A stretch of DNA of 64,000 bases, taken from assembly GCF_009932335.1 (NCBI RefSeq), contig NZ_BLJF01000002.1:372001-436000 (forward strand), read 5' to 3'. This stretch comes from Pseudomonas asiatica (GTDB lineage Bacteria; Pseudomonadota; Gammaproteobacteria; Pseudomonadales; Pseudomonadaceae). The notes beneath the pieces are model-generated. The model was not told where the DNA came from and did not search any database. It was given only the letters and a program-made list of their open reading frames with translations. This document shows, in pieces, positions 35,865 to 48,616 of this stretch. Position numbers and translations under genes: made by a program. The number at the start of each line of letters is the position of its first letter. Position 1 is the stretch's first letter.

Positions 35865-37247
35865 TCAATAGAACAACCGTGGCTCTGGCGAGTCCAGCAG
35901 GCTGACCAGCTTGGTCAGGGCAAAGCCCAACTCCTGACGACTGGGGGCCATCAAGGCGATGCGCACGCCGCAGCTGGCGTGGCTGCGCTCTGGCAGGAAC
36001 TGGCTGCCACTGACTACAGTGACGCCGTTGTTACGCGCCAGGTTGGCGAATTCGTCGCTGGTCCACGGCTCGGGCAACTCCAGCCAGATGTGGAAGCTGT
36101 TGGGCTGGCTGCGGATCTTGTACTTGCCAAGGATCTCCTGGGCCATTTGCTGGCGCGCGGCAGCCTCTTCCTGTTGTTCTCGCACCAACTGGTCGGCCAT
36201 GCCGCTGTTGATCAGGTTGCGGGCCAGTTGTGCCATCAACGGCGATGGCATCCAGACGCTGCTGCGTACCATCGACGATAGCCGCGAGAGGGTTTGCGGT
36301 GGAGCGTACAGGTAACCGATACGCAGCGCCGGCAGCACACTTTTGGACAGGCTGGTGAGATACACCGAACGTTCTGGCGCATACGCTGCCAGTGGCTGGT
36401 AATCCGGAGCGGGTTCAAGGAAGCCGTAGATATCGTCATCGACGATGAACAGGTCGAACTCGCGGGCGATCTCTGCGATGGCCTGGCGCCGTGCGTGGGG
36501 CATGATCGAGTTGGTGGGGTTCTGGTGGGTGGTGACACACACCAACAGGGAAGGGCGATGCTCCAGGCAGGCCGCGCGCAATGCCTCGGGAATAAGGCCA
36601 TGCTCGTCCATGGCCACGCCACGCAGGCGGCGGCCCATGCTGTGGGCCAGGGAGATGATGCCGGGATAGCAGAACGATTCACACAGCACCACATCGTCGC
36701 TGTTCGACAGGCTGCTGATGGCCACCAATAGTCCATGCTGTGCGCCAGAGGTCAGTACAACCTGTTGCCAGCGCGCATCAGGCAGCCAGCGCTGAATCCA
36801 GGCTGCACCTGCTTGTTTGTGGGAGGTGTGACCACCTTCTGTCACATAGTCGAGTACCTGTCCCAGGTCCGCAGAGGTGGCCAGCTCGCTGATGGCCGCA
36901 CCCAGCCACTCACTCATGTGGGCGTCGTTGGGTTTGATGATCGAGAGATCGATCTGGCTGCTTTCGCCAGTAGCTGGTGTGTGCACCGACGGGGCGGATA
37001 ACCGCTGTCGCAACTGCCTGACAAATGTGCCACGGCCTACCTCTCCAACCACCAGGCCGCGCTTGGCGGCTTCGTCGTAGGCTCTTCCAACTGTGCCGGG
37101 GGTTACATTCAGTGCCTCGGCAAGGTCTTTGAGGGTGGGCAAACGATCGCCTGCTGCAAGCCGACCACTTTCGATGTCCTGTTCAAGGGCATTAGCGATC
37201 ATCAGGTAAACCGGCTGGGTTTGATCGCCGTATTGAGGGACCCACAT
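35865..37247 (-). CDS. MocR-type transcriptional regulator (GntR HTH plus aminotransferase fold)
   Basis: A 460-aa regulator with an N-terminal GntR winged helix (about 10-75: IESGRLAAGDRLPTLKDLAE, PGTVGRAYDEAAKRGLV) and a C-terminal class I aminotransferase-like domain that binds PLP through the Lys in SLSKSVLPALRIGYL. The start ATG 37247 (MWVPQYGDQTQP) was chosen because a longer frame to 37361 would run through a palindromic operator and has no similarity; the RBS is weak. It is divergent from a TSUP permease gene, which is its likely target, perhaps with itself. The effector is unknown. Confidence 0.88.
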   Translation of the reverse strand: MWVPQYGDQTQPVYLMIANALEQDIESGRLAAGDRLPTLKDLAEALNVTPGTVGRAYDEAAKRGLVVGEVGRGTFVRQLRQRLSAPSVHTPATGESSQIDLSIIKPNDAHMSEWLGAAISELATSADLGQVLDYVTEGGHTSHKQAGAAWIQRWLPDARWQQVVLTSGAQHGLLVAISSLSNSDDVVLCESFCYPGIISLAHSMGRRLRGVAMDEHGLIPEALRAACLEHRPSLLVCVTTHQNPTNSIMPHARRQAIAEIAREFDLFIVDDDIYGFLEPAPDYQPLAAYAPERSVYLTSLSKSVLPALRIGYLYAPPQTLSRLSSMVRSSVWMPSPLMAQLARNLINSGMADQLVREQQEEAAARQQMAQEILGKYKIRSQPNSFHIWLELPEPWTSDEFANLARNNGVTVVSGSQFLPERSHASCGVRIALMAPSRQELGFALTKLVSLLDSPEPRLFY

Positions 37248-37331
37248 GGAAATGGCACCAGATTCTGCAATTGCGCGCAGCCTAACATGAAAGCCAAGAT
37301 GCGGGTAATGATGGCAATCTTCGCCATTGAG

Positions 37332-37362
37332 TCGATTTAATTCGATATTGAATCGATTCAAT
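37332..37362. promoter_or_regulatory. Operator-like repeats between mocR and TSUP gene
   Basis: TCGAT occurs at 37332, 37342 and 37353, spaced 10 and 11 bases, so on one face of the helix. The third lies within a perfect 16-bp palindrome ATTGAATCGATTCAAT (37347-37362). MocR proteins commonly bind direct repeats; this is a natural candidate site for the adjacent regulator. Confidence 0.6.
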
Positions 37363-37446
37363 TGTTGTAATTACAATCATCGCGCTGATTGGGACATGCA
37401 CATTTGCGTTGTGCTTGGCAGGACACTCCACTGGATGGACTTCGCT

Positions 37447-38232
37447 ATGGAAATTCTGGGCGCTTTCTGGGCGGAACACTGGTTGCTGGCGGTGCTCATG
37501 CTTGGGGCTATCGCTTTCGTTGCCGGCTTCGTAGACAGCATTGCCGGTGGCGGCGGGTTGTTCCTGGTGCCGGGCTTTCTGCTGGTCGGCATGCCACCGC
37601 AGGTTGCCCTCGGCCAGGAAAAACTGGTCAGTACCGTTGGCACACTGGCAGCCATTCGCAACTTCCTGGCCAACAGCAAGATGGTCTGGCAGGTGGCGCT
37701 GGTCGGCGTGCCATTCTCGTTGCTCGGTGCCTACCTGGGAGCGCACCTGATCGTCTCGATCTCCCAGGAAGCCGTGGGCAAGATCATCCTGGCGCTGATC
37801 CCCTTCGGCATCCTCATCTTCCTCACCCCCAAGGACCGCCCGGTCGAGGAGCGTGAACTGTCATCGCGCATGCTCTTCACCGTGGTACCGCTGACCTGTC
37901 TGGCCATCGGCTTCTACGACGGCTTCTTCGGCCCGGGTACCGGCAGCATGTTCATCATCGCGTTCCACTACCTGCTGCGCATGGACCTGGTCTCCAGCTC
38001 GGCCAATTCAAAAACCTTCAACTTCGCATCCAACATCGGCGCTTTGGTGGCCTTCGTCATTGCCGGCAAGGTCGTCTACCTGTTGGCGGTGCCGCTGGTG
38101 GCCTGCAACATCCTCGGTAACCACCTTGGCAGTGCACTGGCCCTGCGCAAGGGCAACGAAGTGGTGCGCAAGGCGCTGGTGTTCTCGATGCTCTGCCTGT
38201 TCACCAGCCTGGGCGTTAAGTACCTGGCCTGA
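37447..38232 (+). CDS. TSUP (TauE/SafE) family membrane permease
   Basis: A 261-aa inner-membrane protein with about eight hydrophobic helices and the two family motifs GFVDSIAGGGG (N-terminal half) and FYDGFFGPGTGS (C-terminal half). TSUP proteins move sulfite, sulfonates or other organic anions; the substrate here is not shown. The start is uncertain: ATG 37447 (MEILGAFW) is used, while ATG 37435 and 37396 are in frame. The gene is divergent from a MocR regulator and 21 bases before a YdfG-like gene, with which it may form an operon. Confidence 0.82.
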   Translation: MEILGAFWAEHWLLAVLMLGAIAFVAGFVDSIAGGGGLFLVPGFLLVGMPPQVALGQEKLVSTVGTLAAIRNFLANSKMVWQVALVGVPFSLLGAYLGAHLIVSISQEAVGKIILALIPFGILIFLTPKDRPVEERELSSRMLFTVVPLTCLAIGFYDGFFGPGTGSMFIIAFHYLLRMDLVSSSANSKTFNFASNIGALVAFVIAGKVVYLLAVPLVACNILGNHLGSALALRKGNEVVRKALVFSMLCLFTSLGVKYLA

Positions 38233-38253
38233 CCCTTCCATAGGAGACAACTG

Positions 38254-39015
38254 ATGAAAACTGCATTCGTAACCGGCGCCTCCTCGGGCTTTGGCCGCGC
38301 CATCTGCCGTACCTTGATCGGCAAAGGCTACCGCGTGATCGGTGGCGCCCGGCGCATGGACAAGCTGCAAGCGCTGGCCGCCGAGCTAGGCGTCAATTTC
38401 ATTCCGCTGGCGCTGGATGTCACCGACCCGGTGTCGCTCGAGAAGGCGGTCGAGCAGATTAGTGATGCGTCACTGCAGGTCGACCTGCTGGTCAATAATG
38501 CCGGGCTGGCGCTGGGCGTGGACCGTGCCCAGGCCAGTAGTGCGGAAAACTGGCAGCGGATGATCGACACCAACATCACTGGCCTGGCCATGGTCACCCA
38601 CAAGATCCTGCCGCAGATGGTGGAAGCTGACAGCGGCATGATCATCAATATCGGCTCGATCGCCGGCACCTATCCCTACCCGGGCGGTAACGTGTATGGC
38701 GCCAGCAAGGCCTTCGTTCGCCAGTTCAGCCTCAACCTGCGCGCCGACCTGGCGGGCACCCGCGTTCGAGTGAGCAACATCGAGCCTGGGCTGTGCTCGG
38801 GGACCGATTTCTCGGTGGTGCGCCTGAACGGTGATCTGGATGCCGTGCAGGCGCTGTATCGGGACGTGGAGGCCATCCTGCCCGAGGACATCGCGGCCAC
38901 GGTGGCCTGGATTGCCGAGCAGCCGGCGCATGTGAACATCAATACCATCGAGATCATGCCGGTGGCCCAGAGCAGTGCGGCGCTGAACGTGGTGCGCAAC
39001 CTGCCGCTTTGCTGA
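38254..39015 (+). CDS. ydfG: YdfG-like short-chain dehydrogenase
   Basis: An NADP-dependent SDR that in E. coli reduces malonic semialdehyde and oxidises serine and 3-hydroxy acids. It has 253 aa with the cofactor motif TGASSGFG (8-15), NNAG, and catalytic S..YGASK. Similarity to E. coli YdfG runs throughout (LALGVDRA, PYPGGNVYGASKAFVRQFSLNLR, PAHVNINTIEIMPV). Start ATG 38254 with AGGAG upstream. It follows the TSUP gene closely. Confidence 0.85.
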   Translation: MKTAFVTGASSGFGRAICRTLIGKGYRVIGGARRMDKLQALAAELGVNFIPLALDVTDPVSLEKAVEQISDASLQVDLLVNNAGLALGVDRAQASSAENWQRMIDTNITGLAMVTHKILPQMVEADSGMIINIGSIAGTYPYPGGNVYGASKAFVRQFSLNLRADLAGTRVRVSNIEPGLCSGTDFSVVRLNGDLDAVQALYRDVEAILPEDIAATVAWIAEQPAHVNINTIEIMPVAQSSAALNVVRNLPLC

Positions 39016-39049
39016 TCGGCCGGTGGTGGATGGCCGGGCGTTGCCGGTG

Positions 39050-39135
39050 TTTGCGGGCACGCCCGCTCCAACAGGAATAGCGCCCTGCTTCGGGCATGTG
39101 CAGTAACTGTGGGAGCGGGTTCACCCGCGAATCAG
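39050..39135. repeat. REP pair after ydfG
   Basis: TTTGCGGGCACGCCCGCTCC (from 39051) and, inverted, GGGAGCGGGTTCACCCGCGA (39112-39131). The two REP halves are divergent copies, separated by a short GC-rich spacer. They fill most of the 271-base gap before fdnG. Confidence 0.75.
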
Positions 39136-39202
39136 GCAACACAGCGCCTTCAGCTGACCCATGTCATCGCACCTTCTCGATTCTTGGCTAGTCTTAACTG
39201 TT

Positions 39203-39223
39203 GGCGGCCATCAATTGGCCGCC
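39203..39223. promoter_or_regulatory. 8-bp perfect inverted repeat upstream of fdnG
   Basis: GGCGGCCA (39203-39210) and TGGCCGCC (39216-39223) around TCAAT, 64 bases before the fdnG start. No T-run follows. It may be an operator or a hairpin in the fdn leader; the regulator is unknown. Confidence 0.4.
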
Positions 39224-39286
39224 ACCGTGACTACCAAGAGGCGCCGGCCATGTTCCGTGCGTCCACCACCTGATCAGGAGTGCACG

Positions 39287-42200
39287 ATGGACCTGAACCG
39301 TCGGCAGTTCTTCAAGGTCGCCGCCGTCGGCCTTGGAGGCTCGAGCCTTGCGGCGTTGGGCATGGCCCCGACACCCGCATTCGCCGAGCAGGTGCGTCAC
39401 TTCAAGCTGGCGCATACCAAGGAAACCCGTAACACCTGCCCTTACTGCTCGGTCGGCTGCGGCCTGATCATGTACAGCCAGGGCGATGCGGGCAAGAACG
39501 TCAAACAAAACATCATCCATATCGAAGGTGACGCCGACCACCCGGTCAACCGCGGCACCCTCTGCCCGAAAGGCGCTGGCCTGCTGGACTTCATCCACAG
39601 CCCGAGCCGCCTGCAGTACCCCGAGGTACGCAAGCCGGGCAGCAAGGAGTGGGTGCGGGTCAGCTGGGACGAGGCGCTCGATCGCGTTGCCGACCTGATG
39701 AAGCAGGACCGCGACGCCAACTTCATCGAAAAGAACGCCCAGGGGCAAACGGTCAATCGCTGGCTCACCACCGGCTTTCTTGCTGCTTCCGCCGCCTCCA
39801 GCGAGGCCGGCTACCTGACCCACAAGGTCATCCGCGCAACAGGCATGCTGGGGTTCGATAACCAGGCTCGTGTCTGACATGGCCCGACGGTGGCAAGTCT
39901 TGCCCCGACGTACGGCCGTGGCGCCATGACCAACCACTGGTCCGATATCGCCAATGCGAATCTGGTCCTGGTGATGGGTGGCAACGCAGCAGAAGCGCAT
40001 CCGTGCGGCTTCAAGTGGGTGACCGAGGCCAAGGCGCACAACAAGGCGCGGCTGATCGTGGTCGACCCGCGGTTTACCCGTACCGCTTCGGTGGCCGACT
40101 ACTACGCACCGATTCGTACCGGTACCGACATCGCCTTCATGGGCGGGTTGATCAATTACTTGCTGAGCAATGACAAGATCCAGCACGAGTACGTGCGCAA
40201 CTACACCGATGTGTCGTTCATCGTCAAAGAGAACTATGGCTTCGAGGATGGCCTGTTCAGCGGGTACGACGAGGCCAAGCGCGTGTATTCCGACAAGTCC
40301 GGCTGGGGTTACGAGCTGGGTGAAGACGGCTTTGCCAAGGTCGACCCGACGCTGCAGCACCCGCGCTGCGTGTTCCAGCTGATGAAGCAGCACTACAGCC
40401 GCTATACACCGGAACTGGCAAGCATGACCTGTGGCATGCCGCAGGACGCCATGTTGAAGATCTGGGAAGAGATCGCCACCTGCTCGGTACCGGGCAAGAC
40501 CATGACGATCCTCTATGCGCTTGGCTGGACGCAGCACTCGATCGGCGCACAGATCATCCGCAGTGCGGCCATGGTGCAGTTGCTGCTGGGCAACGTCGGC
40601 ATGCCGGGTGGCGGGGTCAACGCCTTGCGCGGGCACTCCAACATCCAGGGCCTGACCGACCTCGGCCTGCTGTCCAACTCGTTGCCGGGTTACTTGACCC
40701 TTGCCGGCGATGCCGAGCAGGACTATGCCGCCTATATCGACAAGCGCGCCTCCAAGCCACTGCGTCCTGGCCAACTGTCGTACTGGCAGAACTACGGCAA
40801 GTTCCATGTCAGCCTGATGAAGGCGTGGTACGGCGCCAATGCCACGGCGGAGAACAACTGGGGCTACGACTGGCTGCCCAAGCTCGATGTGCCGGCCTAC
40901 GACGTGCTGCGCATGTTCGAGATGATGGGCCAGGGCAAGGTAAACGGCTACATGTGCCAAGGTTTCAACCCGATTGCCGCGCTGCCGGACAAGAACCGTG
41001 TCACTGCCGCCCTGAGCAAACTCAAGTGGCTGGTGATCATGGACCCGCTGGCCACCGAGACCTCGGAGTTCTGGCGCAACGCCGGGCCGTTCAACGATGT
41101 CGATACGGCCAACATCCAGACCGAAGTGATCCGCCTGCCCACTACCTGCTTTGCCGAGGAAGACGGCTCGCTGGTCAACAGCAGCCGCTGGCTGCAGTGG
41201 CACTGGAAGGGCGCCGACGGCCCGGGCGAGACCCGCACCGACGTTCACATCATGAGCGAGCTGTTCCTGCGCCTGCGCCGACGCTACCAGGCCGAAGGCG
41301 GCGCCTATCCTGACGCGCTGATGAACATCAACTGGCCATACAAGGTCCCTGAAGAGCCATCCCCGGAGGAGCTGGCCAAGGAAATGAACGGCTGGGCGGT
41401 GACGGACGTCACCGATCCGACTGGCGCAGTGCTCAAGGCCGGCCAGCAACTGGCGGGCTTTGGCCAGCTCAAGGACGACGGCAGCACTGCGTCCGGTTGC
41501 TGGATCTTCTCCGGCAGCTGGACCGAGCAGGGTAACCAGATGGCTCGCCGTGACAACAGCGACCCGTACGGCATGCACCAAGTGCAGAACTGGGCCTGGG
41601 CCTGGCCGGCCAACCGCCGCATCCTCTACAACCGTGCCTCCAGCGACCCGCAAGGCAAGCCGTGGGACCCGGAGAAGAAGCGCCTGGTGTGGTGGAACGG
41701 CAAGGCCTGGACCGGGACCGATGTGCCCGACTTCAAGGTCGACTCGCCGCCCGAGGCGGGGATGAACCCGTTCATCATGAACCCCGAAGGCGTGGCGCGG
41801 TTCTTCGCCATCGACAAGATGGCCGAAGGCCCGTTCCCCGAGCACTACGAGCCGTTCGAGACGCCGATTGGCATCAACCCGCTGCACCCGCAGAACAAGA
41901 AGGCCACCAGTAACCCGGCCGGGCGGGTATTCGACTCGGTGTGGGACACCCTCGGCAAGCACGACGAGTTCCCGTACGCGGCGACCACGTACAGGCTGAC
42001 CGAGCACTTCCACTTCTGGAGCAAGCATTGCCGGCTCAACGCCATTGCCCAGCCCGAGCAGTTCGTCGAAATCGGCGAGGTGCTGGCCAACGAGAAAGGT
42101 ATCAAGGCCGGCGACCGGGTGCGGGTATCGAGCAAGCGCGGACACATCGATGCGGTGGCGGTAGTGACCAAGCGGATTCGCCCGCTCCAGGTCAATAACC

Positions 42201-42355
42201 AGACCGTGCACCAGATCGGCATCCCGCTGCACTGGGGCTTCACCGGGGCTACGCGGCATGGCTACCTGACCAACACCCTGGTGCCTTTCCTGGGTGACGG
42301 CAATACCCAGACGCCAGAGTCCAAGTCGTTCCTCGTCAAAGTGGAGAAACTCTGA
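39287..42355 (+). CDS. fdnG: Formate dehydrogenase-N alpha subunit, selenoprotein
   Basis: The Mo-bis-MGD catalytic subunit that oxidises formate in the periplasm. Reading through the TGA at 39875-39877 as selenocysteine (residue 197, context [18 protein letters not shown]) gives 1022 aa, matching E. coli FdnG (1015 aa) before and after the codon. A Tat signal ([21 protein letters not shown]) and a [4Fe-4S] motif [14 protein letters not shown] are present. Start ATG 39287 with AGGAG upstream. It overlaps fdnH by one base and lies in a cluster with all Sec-insertion genes, so the TGA is not a truncation. Confidence 0.97.
39875..39906 (+). promoter_or_regulatory. Sec UGA codon and bacterial SECIS-like hairpin in fdnG
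   Basis: The TGA at 39875-39877 is followed by a hairpin whose apex is GGCA-AGTCT-TGCC (39892-39904). The loop starts about 18 bases after TGA and has the exposed G-T pair recognised by SelB in E. coli fdhF/fdnG. The apex sequence GCAAGTCTTGC is the same as in E. coli fdnG as I recall it. Confidence 0.88.
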
Positions 42356-43305
42356 TGGCCAGCCAAGACATCATCGCCCGCTCGGCCACCACCACCTTAC
42401 CGCCTTCGGTACGCCAGCAGCAGGAAGTCGCCAAGCTGATCGACACCACCAAATGCATCGGCTGCAAGGCTTGCCAGGTGGCGTGTTCGGAGTGGAACGA
42501 ACTGCGTGACGAGGTCGGCCACAACCACGGCACCTACGACAACCCCCAGGACCTCACTGCCGAGACCTGGACCCTGATGCGCTTTACCGAGCACGAGCGC
42601 GACGACGGCAACCTGGAGTGGCTGATTCGCAAGGATGGCTGCATGCACTGCGCCGAGCCAGGTTGCCTGAAGGCGTGCCCGAGCCCGGGAGCGATCATCA
42701 AGCACGCCAACGGCATCGTCGACTTCAACCAGGACCACTGCATCGGTTGTGGGTACTGCATCACCGGTTGCCCGTTCAATATCCCGCGTATTTCGCAGAA
42801 GGACCACAAGGCGTACAAGTGCACCCTGTGTTCCGACCGCGTGACCGTGGGCCTGGAGCCGGCCTGCGTGAAAACCTGCCCGACCGGGGCGATCGTGTTC
42901 GGCACGAAGGATGAGATGAAGGTGCATGCCGCCGAGCGCGTCGTCGACCTCAAGTCGCGGGGCTACGACAAGGCCGGGCTGTACGACCCGGACGGCGTCG
43001 GTGGCACCCACGTGATGTATGTGCTGCACCATGCCGACACACCGAAGCTGTACGCCGGCCTGCCGGACCAGCCGGTGATCAGCCCGCTGGTGGGGCTGTG
43101 GAAGGGCTTTACCAAGCCGCTGGCGCTGCTGGCCATGGGGGCTGCGGTGCTGGCCGGGTTCTTCCACTATGTGCGGGTAGGGCCACAGCGGGTGGAGGAG
43201 GACGAACACCCGGCACCTGCGGATGAAAGCGTGCACCAGGTGGACCCGTCGGTCCATGTCTATGATCCGACCAAGCCCGGTGGGCAAGGGGAGCAGCGAC
43301 CATGA
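42355..43305 (+). CDS. fdnH: Formate dehydrogenase-N beta subunit (iron-sulfur)
   Basis: The electron-transfer subunit that carries electrons from FdnG to the membrane heme subunit. It has 316 aa with four ferredoxin-type Cys groups ([60 protein letters not shown]) and one C-terminal membrane anchor (about 250-272, [18 protein letters not shown]). ATG 42355 overlaps the fdnG stop (TGATG). Confidence 0.96.
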   Translation: MASQDIIARSATTTLPPSVRQQQEVAKLIDTTKCIGCKACQVACSEWNELRDEVGHNHGTYDNPQDLTAETWTLMRFTEHERDDGNLEWLIRKDGCMHCAEPGCLKACPSPGAIIKHANGIVDFNQDHCIGCGYCITGCPFNIPRISQKDHKAYKCTLCSDRVTVGLEPACVKTCPTGAIVFGTKDEMKVHAAERVVDLKSRGYDKAGLYDPDGVGGTHVMYVLHHADTPKLYAGLPDQPVISPLVGLWKGFTKPLALLAMGAAVLAGFFHYVRVGPQRVEEDEHPAPADESVHQVDPSVHVYDPTKPGGQGEQRP

Positions 43306-43958
43306 ACGACAACAAACCCATCCTGCGCTACAACGCCAACGAGCGCAGCAATCACTGGGTCGTCGCGATCCTGTTCATCCTGGCTGGCCTGTCGGGGCTG
43401 GCGCTGTTCCATCCGGCGCTGTTCTGGCTCAGCAACCTGTTCGGCGGTGGGCCCTGGACACGCATCCTGCACCCCTTCCTCGGGGTGGCGATGTTCGTGT
43501 TCTTCCTCGGCCTGGTGCTGCGTTTCTGGCGCGCCAATTTCATCACTGCCAATGACCGACTGTGGCTGCGCCGGGTGGACCGGGTGATGCTCAACAAGGA
43601 GGAGGGTGTGCCACCGATCGGCAAGTACAACGCCGGGCAGAAGCTGTTGTTCTGGACCCTGCTGGTGTGCATGCTGGTTCTGCTGGTCAGCGGCGTGGTG
43701 ATCTGGCGCGCATACTTCAGCCATTTGTTCGGCATCGAGGTCATTCGCCTGTCTGCGCTGCTCCACGCCCTGGCGGCGTTCGTGCTGATCCTCAGCATCA
43801 TCGTGCACATCTACGCCGGTATCTGGATCAAGGGCTCGATCGGCGCCATGCTGCATGGCTGGGTCAGCCGCGCCTGGGCGCGCAAGCACCATGAGTTGTG
43901 GTACCGCGAAGTGACTGGTGACAAGACGCCGGGCAATCACGGACGAAAAGAAGGATGA
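43302..43958 (+). CDS. fdnI: Formate dehydrogenase-N gamma subunit, cytochrome b556
   Basis: The membrane subunit that passes electrons to quinone. It has 218 aa with four hydrophobic helices; His residues in the helices (for example in [16 protein letters not shown] and [11 protein letters not shown]) are candidate heme ligands. ATG 43302 overlaps the fdnH stop by four bases (ATGA). Confidence 0.95.
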   Translation: MNDNKPILRYNANERSNHWVVAILFILAGLSGLALFHPALFWLSNLFGGGPWTRILHPFLGVAMFVFFLGLVLRFWRANFITANDRLWLRRVDRVMLNKEEGVPPIGKYNAGQKLLFWTLLVCMLVLLVSGVVIWRAYFSHLFGIEVIRLSALLHALAAFVLILSIIVHIYAGIWIKGSIGAMLHGWVSRAWARKHHELWYREVTGDKTPGNHGRKEG

Positions 43959-43962
43959 GCGC

Positions 43963-44883
43963 TTGAGCACGATACTCGAACCCGGGCAGATCGAAGCGTC
44001 GGCAGTGATGCCGCCGTTTCTGCACCTGCCCCCCGCCAACCTGTTCGAACTGCGCGCCGCGCGTCTGGAGCAGCTGGCTGAGGGCAATGCCCTTGGCGAA
44101 TACCTGAAGCTGGTGGCTCGTTTGTGCCGTATCCAGCAGCAGCTTGTGGATAACCCGCCCGCTGGCATGCCGGTGGCAGAGGAGCGTCAGCGCCTGTGCA
44201 TAAGTCATGGTTTGCCGCCACTGGCGGCGGACAGCCTGGTGCGTGAAGGGCCATGGCTGGTCTGGTTGCTGGCCTTGCTCGAGCATCTCGACGCGGACAC
44301 CAGCGGTCCGTTGGGGGAGGCGCTGCAAACCCTGCGCAGCAGTGACGACCATCAACGCAAGGGTTGGGGCATCGCCTTGCTCGCCGGCCAGTACGACGCA
44401 GTGCCCGCAGCACTGGTGCCGTTCATTGGGGCGGCCTTGCAGGCGGCCTGGTCCAGCTGGTTGCTGGCGCTGCCCGCGCCAGAGCTCAAGCCCGCCGACA
44501 GCCTGGCCCAGTGCCCGGCCTGCGGTTCGCCGGCGATGGCCGGGGTGGTGCGCAACCGCGGCAAGCACAATGGCCTGCGCTACCTGGCTTGTTCGCTGTG
44601 TGCCTGCGAATGGCACGTGGTGCGGGTCAAATGCGTGTACTGCGAGTCGAGCAAGGACCTGCGCTATACCAGCCTTGACGATGACCGCCATGCGCCGGGC
44701 AAGGCGCCGCTACGGGCGGAGTGCTGCCCGGAGTGCGAGAGCTACCTGAAGCAGAACTACCTGGAAAACGACGCGGCGGCCGAGCCGCTGGCCGATGACC
44801 TGGCCAGCCTGGCACTGGACATTCGCCTGGACGAGGAGGGCTTCCATCGGTTGGCACCGAACCTGATGCTCGCACCCGGGTAA
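43963..44883 (+). CDS. fdhE: Formate dehydrogenase maturation protein FdhE
   Basis: A cytoplasmic rubredoxin-like factor required to mature respiratory formate dehydrogenases, proposed to bind the Tat-dependent catalytic subunit. The start TTG 43963 with AAGGA upstream gives 306 aa (E. coli 309). Paired Cys motifs CPACG, CSLCACEW, CVYC and CCPEC lie in the second half (about 175-270) and bind iron in the family. It begins five bases after fdnI. Confidence 0.9.
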   Translation: MSTILEPGQIEASAVMPPFLHLPPANLFELRAARLEQLAEGNALGEYLKLVARLCRIQQQLVDNPPAGMPVAEERQRLCISHGLPPLAADSLVREGPWLVWLLALLEHLDADTSGPLGEALQTLRSSDDHQRKGWGIALLAGQYDAVPAALVPFIGAALQAAWSSWLLALPAPELKPADSLAQCPACGSPAMAGVVRNRGKHNGLRYLACSLCACEWHVVRVKCVYCESSKDLRYTSLDDDRHAPGKAPLRAECCPECESYLKQNYLENDAAAEPLADDLASLALDIRLDEEGFHRLAPNLMLAPG

Positions 44884-44920
44884 TGGAGAGTGTCTACACT
44901 GTAAGACCGAGTCGCCTTCT

Positions 44921-45000
44921 TCGCGGGTAAACCCGCTCCCACAGGGCCCGCGCAGCTTTTGAGGCTTGCGCGGCCCTTGTAGGAGCGGGTTTACCCGCGA
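44921..45000. repeat. REP pair between fdhE and selA
   Basis: TCGCGGGTAAACCCGCTCC (from 44921) and the inverted GGAGCGGGTTTACCCGCGA (to 45000), separated by a GC-rich spacer with its own small stem. A classic P. putida REP pair inside the Sec cluster. Confidence 0.88.
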
Positions 45001-45035
45001 GAGGCCAGTACAGACAACGGATCAGTCCAAGGTAG

Positions 45036-48388
<3,353 letters not shown>

Positions 48389-48394
48389 GTTCAA

Positions 48395-48490
48395 GGAAGG
48401 CAATCGCGCCCGGTGGCGCGGCCGGGCTTCAAACCCGGTTGGGGACGGCAGCCGTTCCCGGGCAGGTTCGACTCCCGCTGCCTTCCGCCA
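48395..48490 (+). tRNA. selC: tRNA-Sec (anticodon TCA)
   Basis: 96 nt including an encoded CCA. The 8-bp acceptor stem GGAAGGCA/TGCCTTCC, a long 6-bp D stem, the anticodon loop CTTCAAA with TCA at 48429-48431, a long variable arm and the TTCGACT T-loop identify it. The 5-bp T stem has an A-C mismatch (48464/48476), unlike the fully paired form known in E. coli. It lies directly after selB. Confidence 0.97.
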
Positions 48491-48508
48491 TTTTCCTTTG
48501 CCTGTCAG

Positions 48509-48602
48509 GGCCCTATCGCCGGCAAGCCAGCTCCCACAGGTACTCCACAGGCCTCAGGCCTTGTGTTATCCCTGTGGGAGCTGGCTTGCCGGCGATAGGG
48601 CC
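48509..48602. repeat. Perfect 32-bp inverted REP pair after selC
   Basis: Bases 48509-48540 are the exact reverse complement of 48571-48602 (core CGCCGGCAAGCCAGCTCCC). It separates selC from the opposite-strand asparaginase gene and can end transcription from both sides. Confidence 0.9.
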
Positions 48603-48616
48603 AGACCAGGCAACAC

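Noticed and set aside
37248..37361. N-terminal extension of the MocR gene to 37361
   Set aside because: It would translate the palindromic operator region and does not fit the GntR domain start.
39875..39877. In-frame stop in formate dehydrogenase alpha as a sign of a pseudogene
   Set aside because: Homology continues in the same frame on both sides, the TGA is at the known Sec position, a SECIS-like hairpin follows, and selA, selB and selC are adjacent.
43918..43962. Longer fdhE start at 43918
   Set aside because: It overlaps fdnI by 41 bases and lacks an RBS; TTG 43963 has AAGGA upstream and matches the usual FdhE length.
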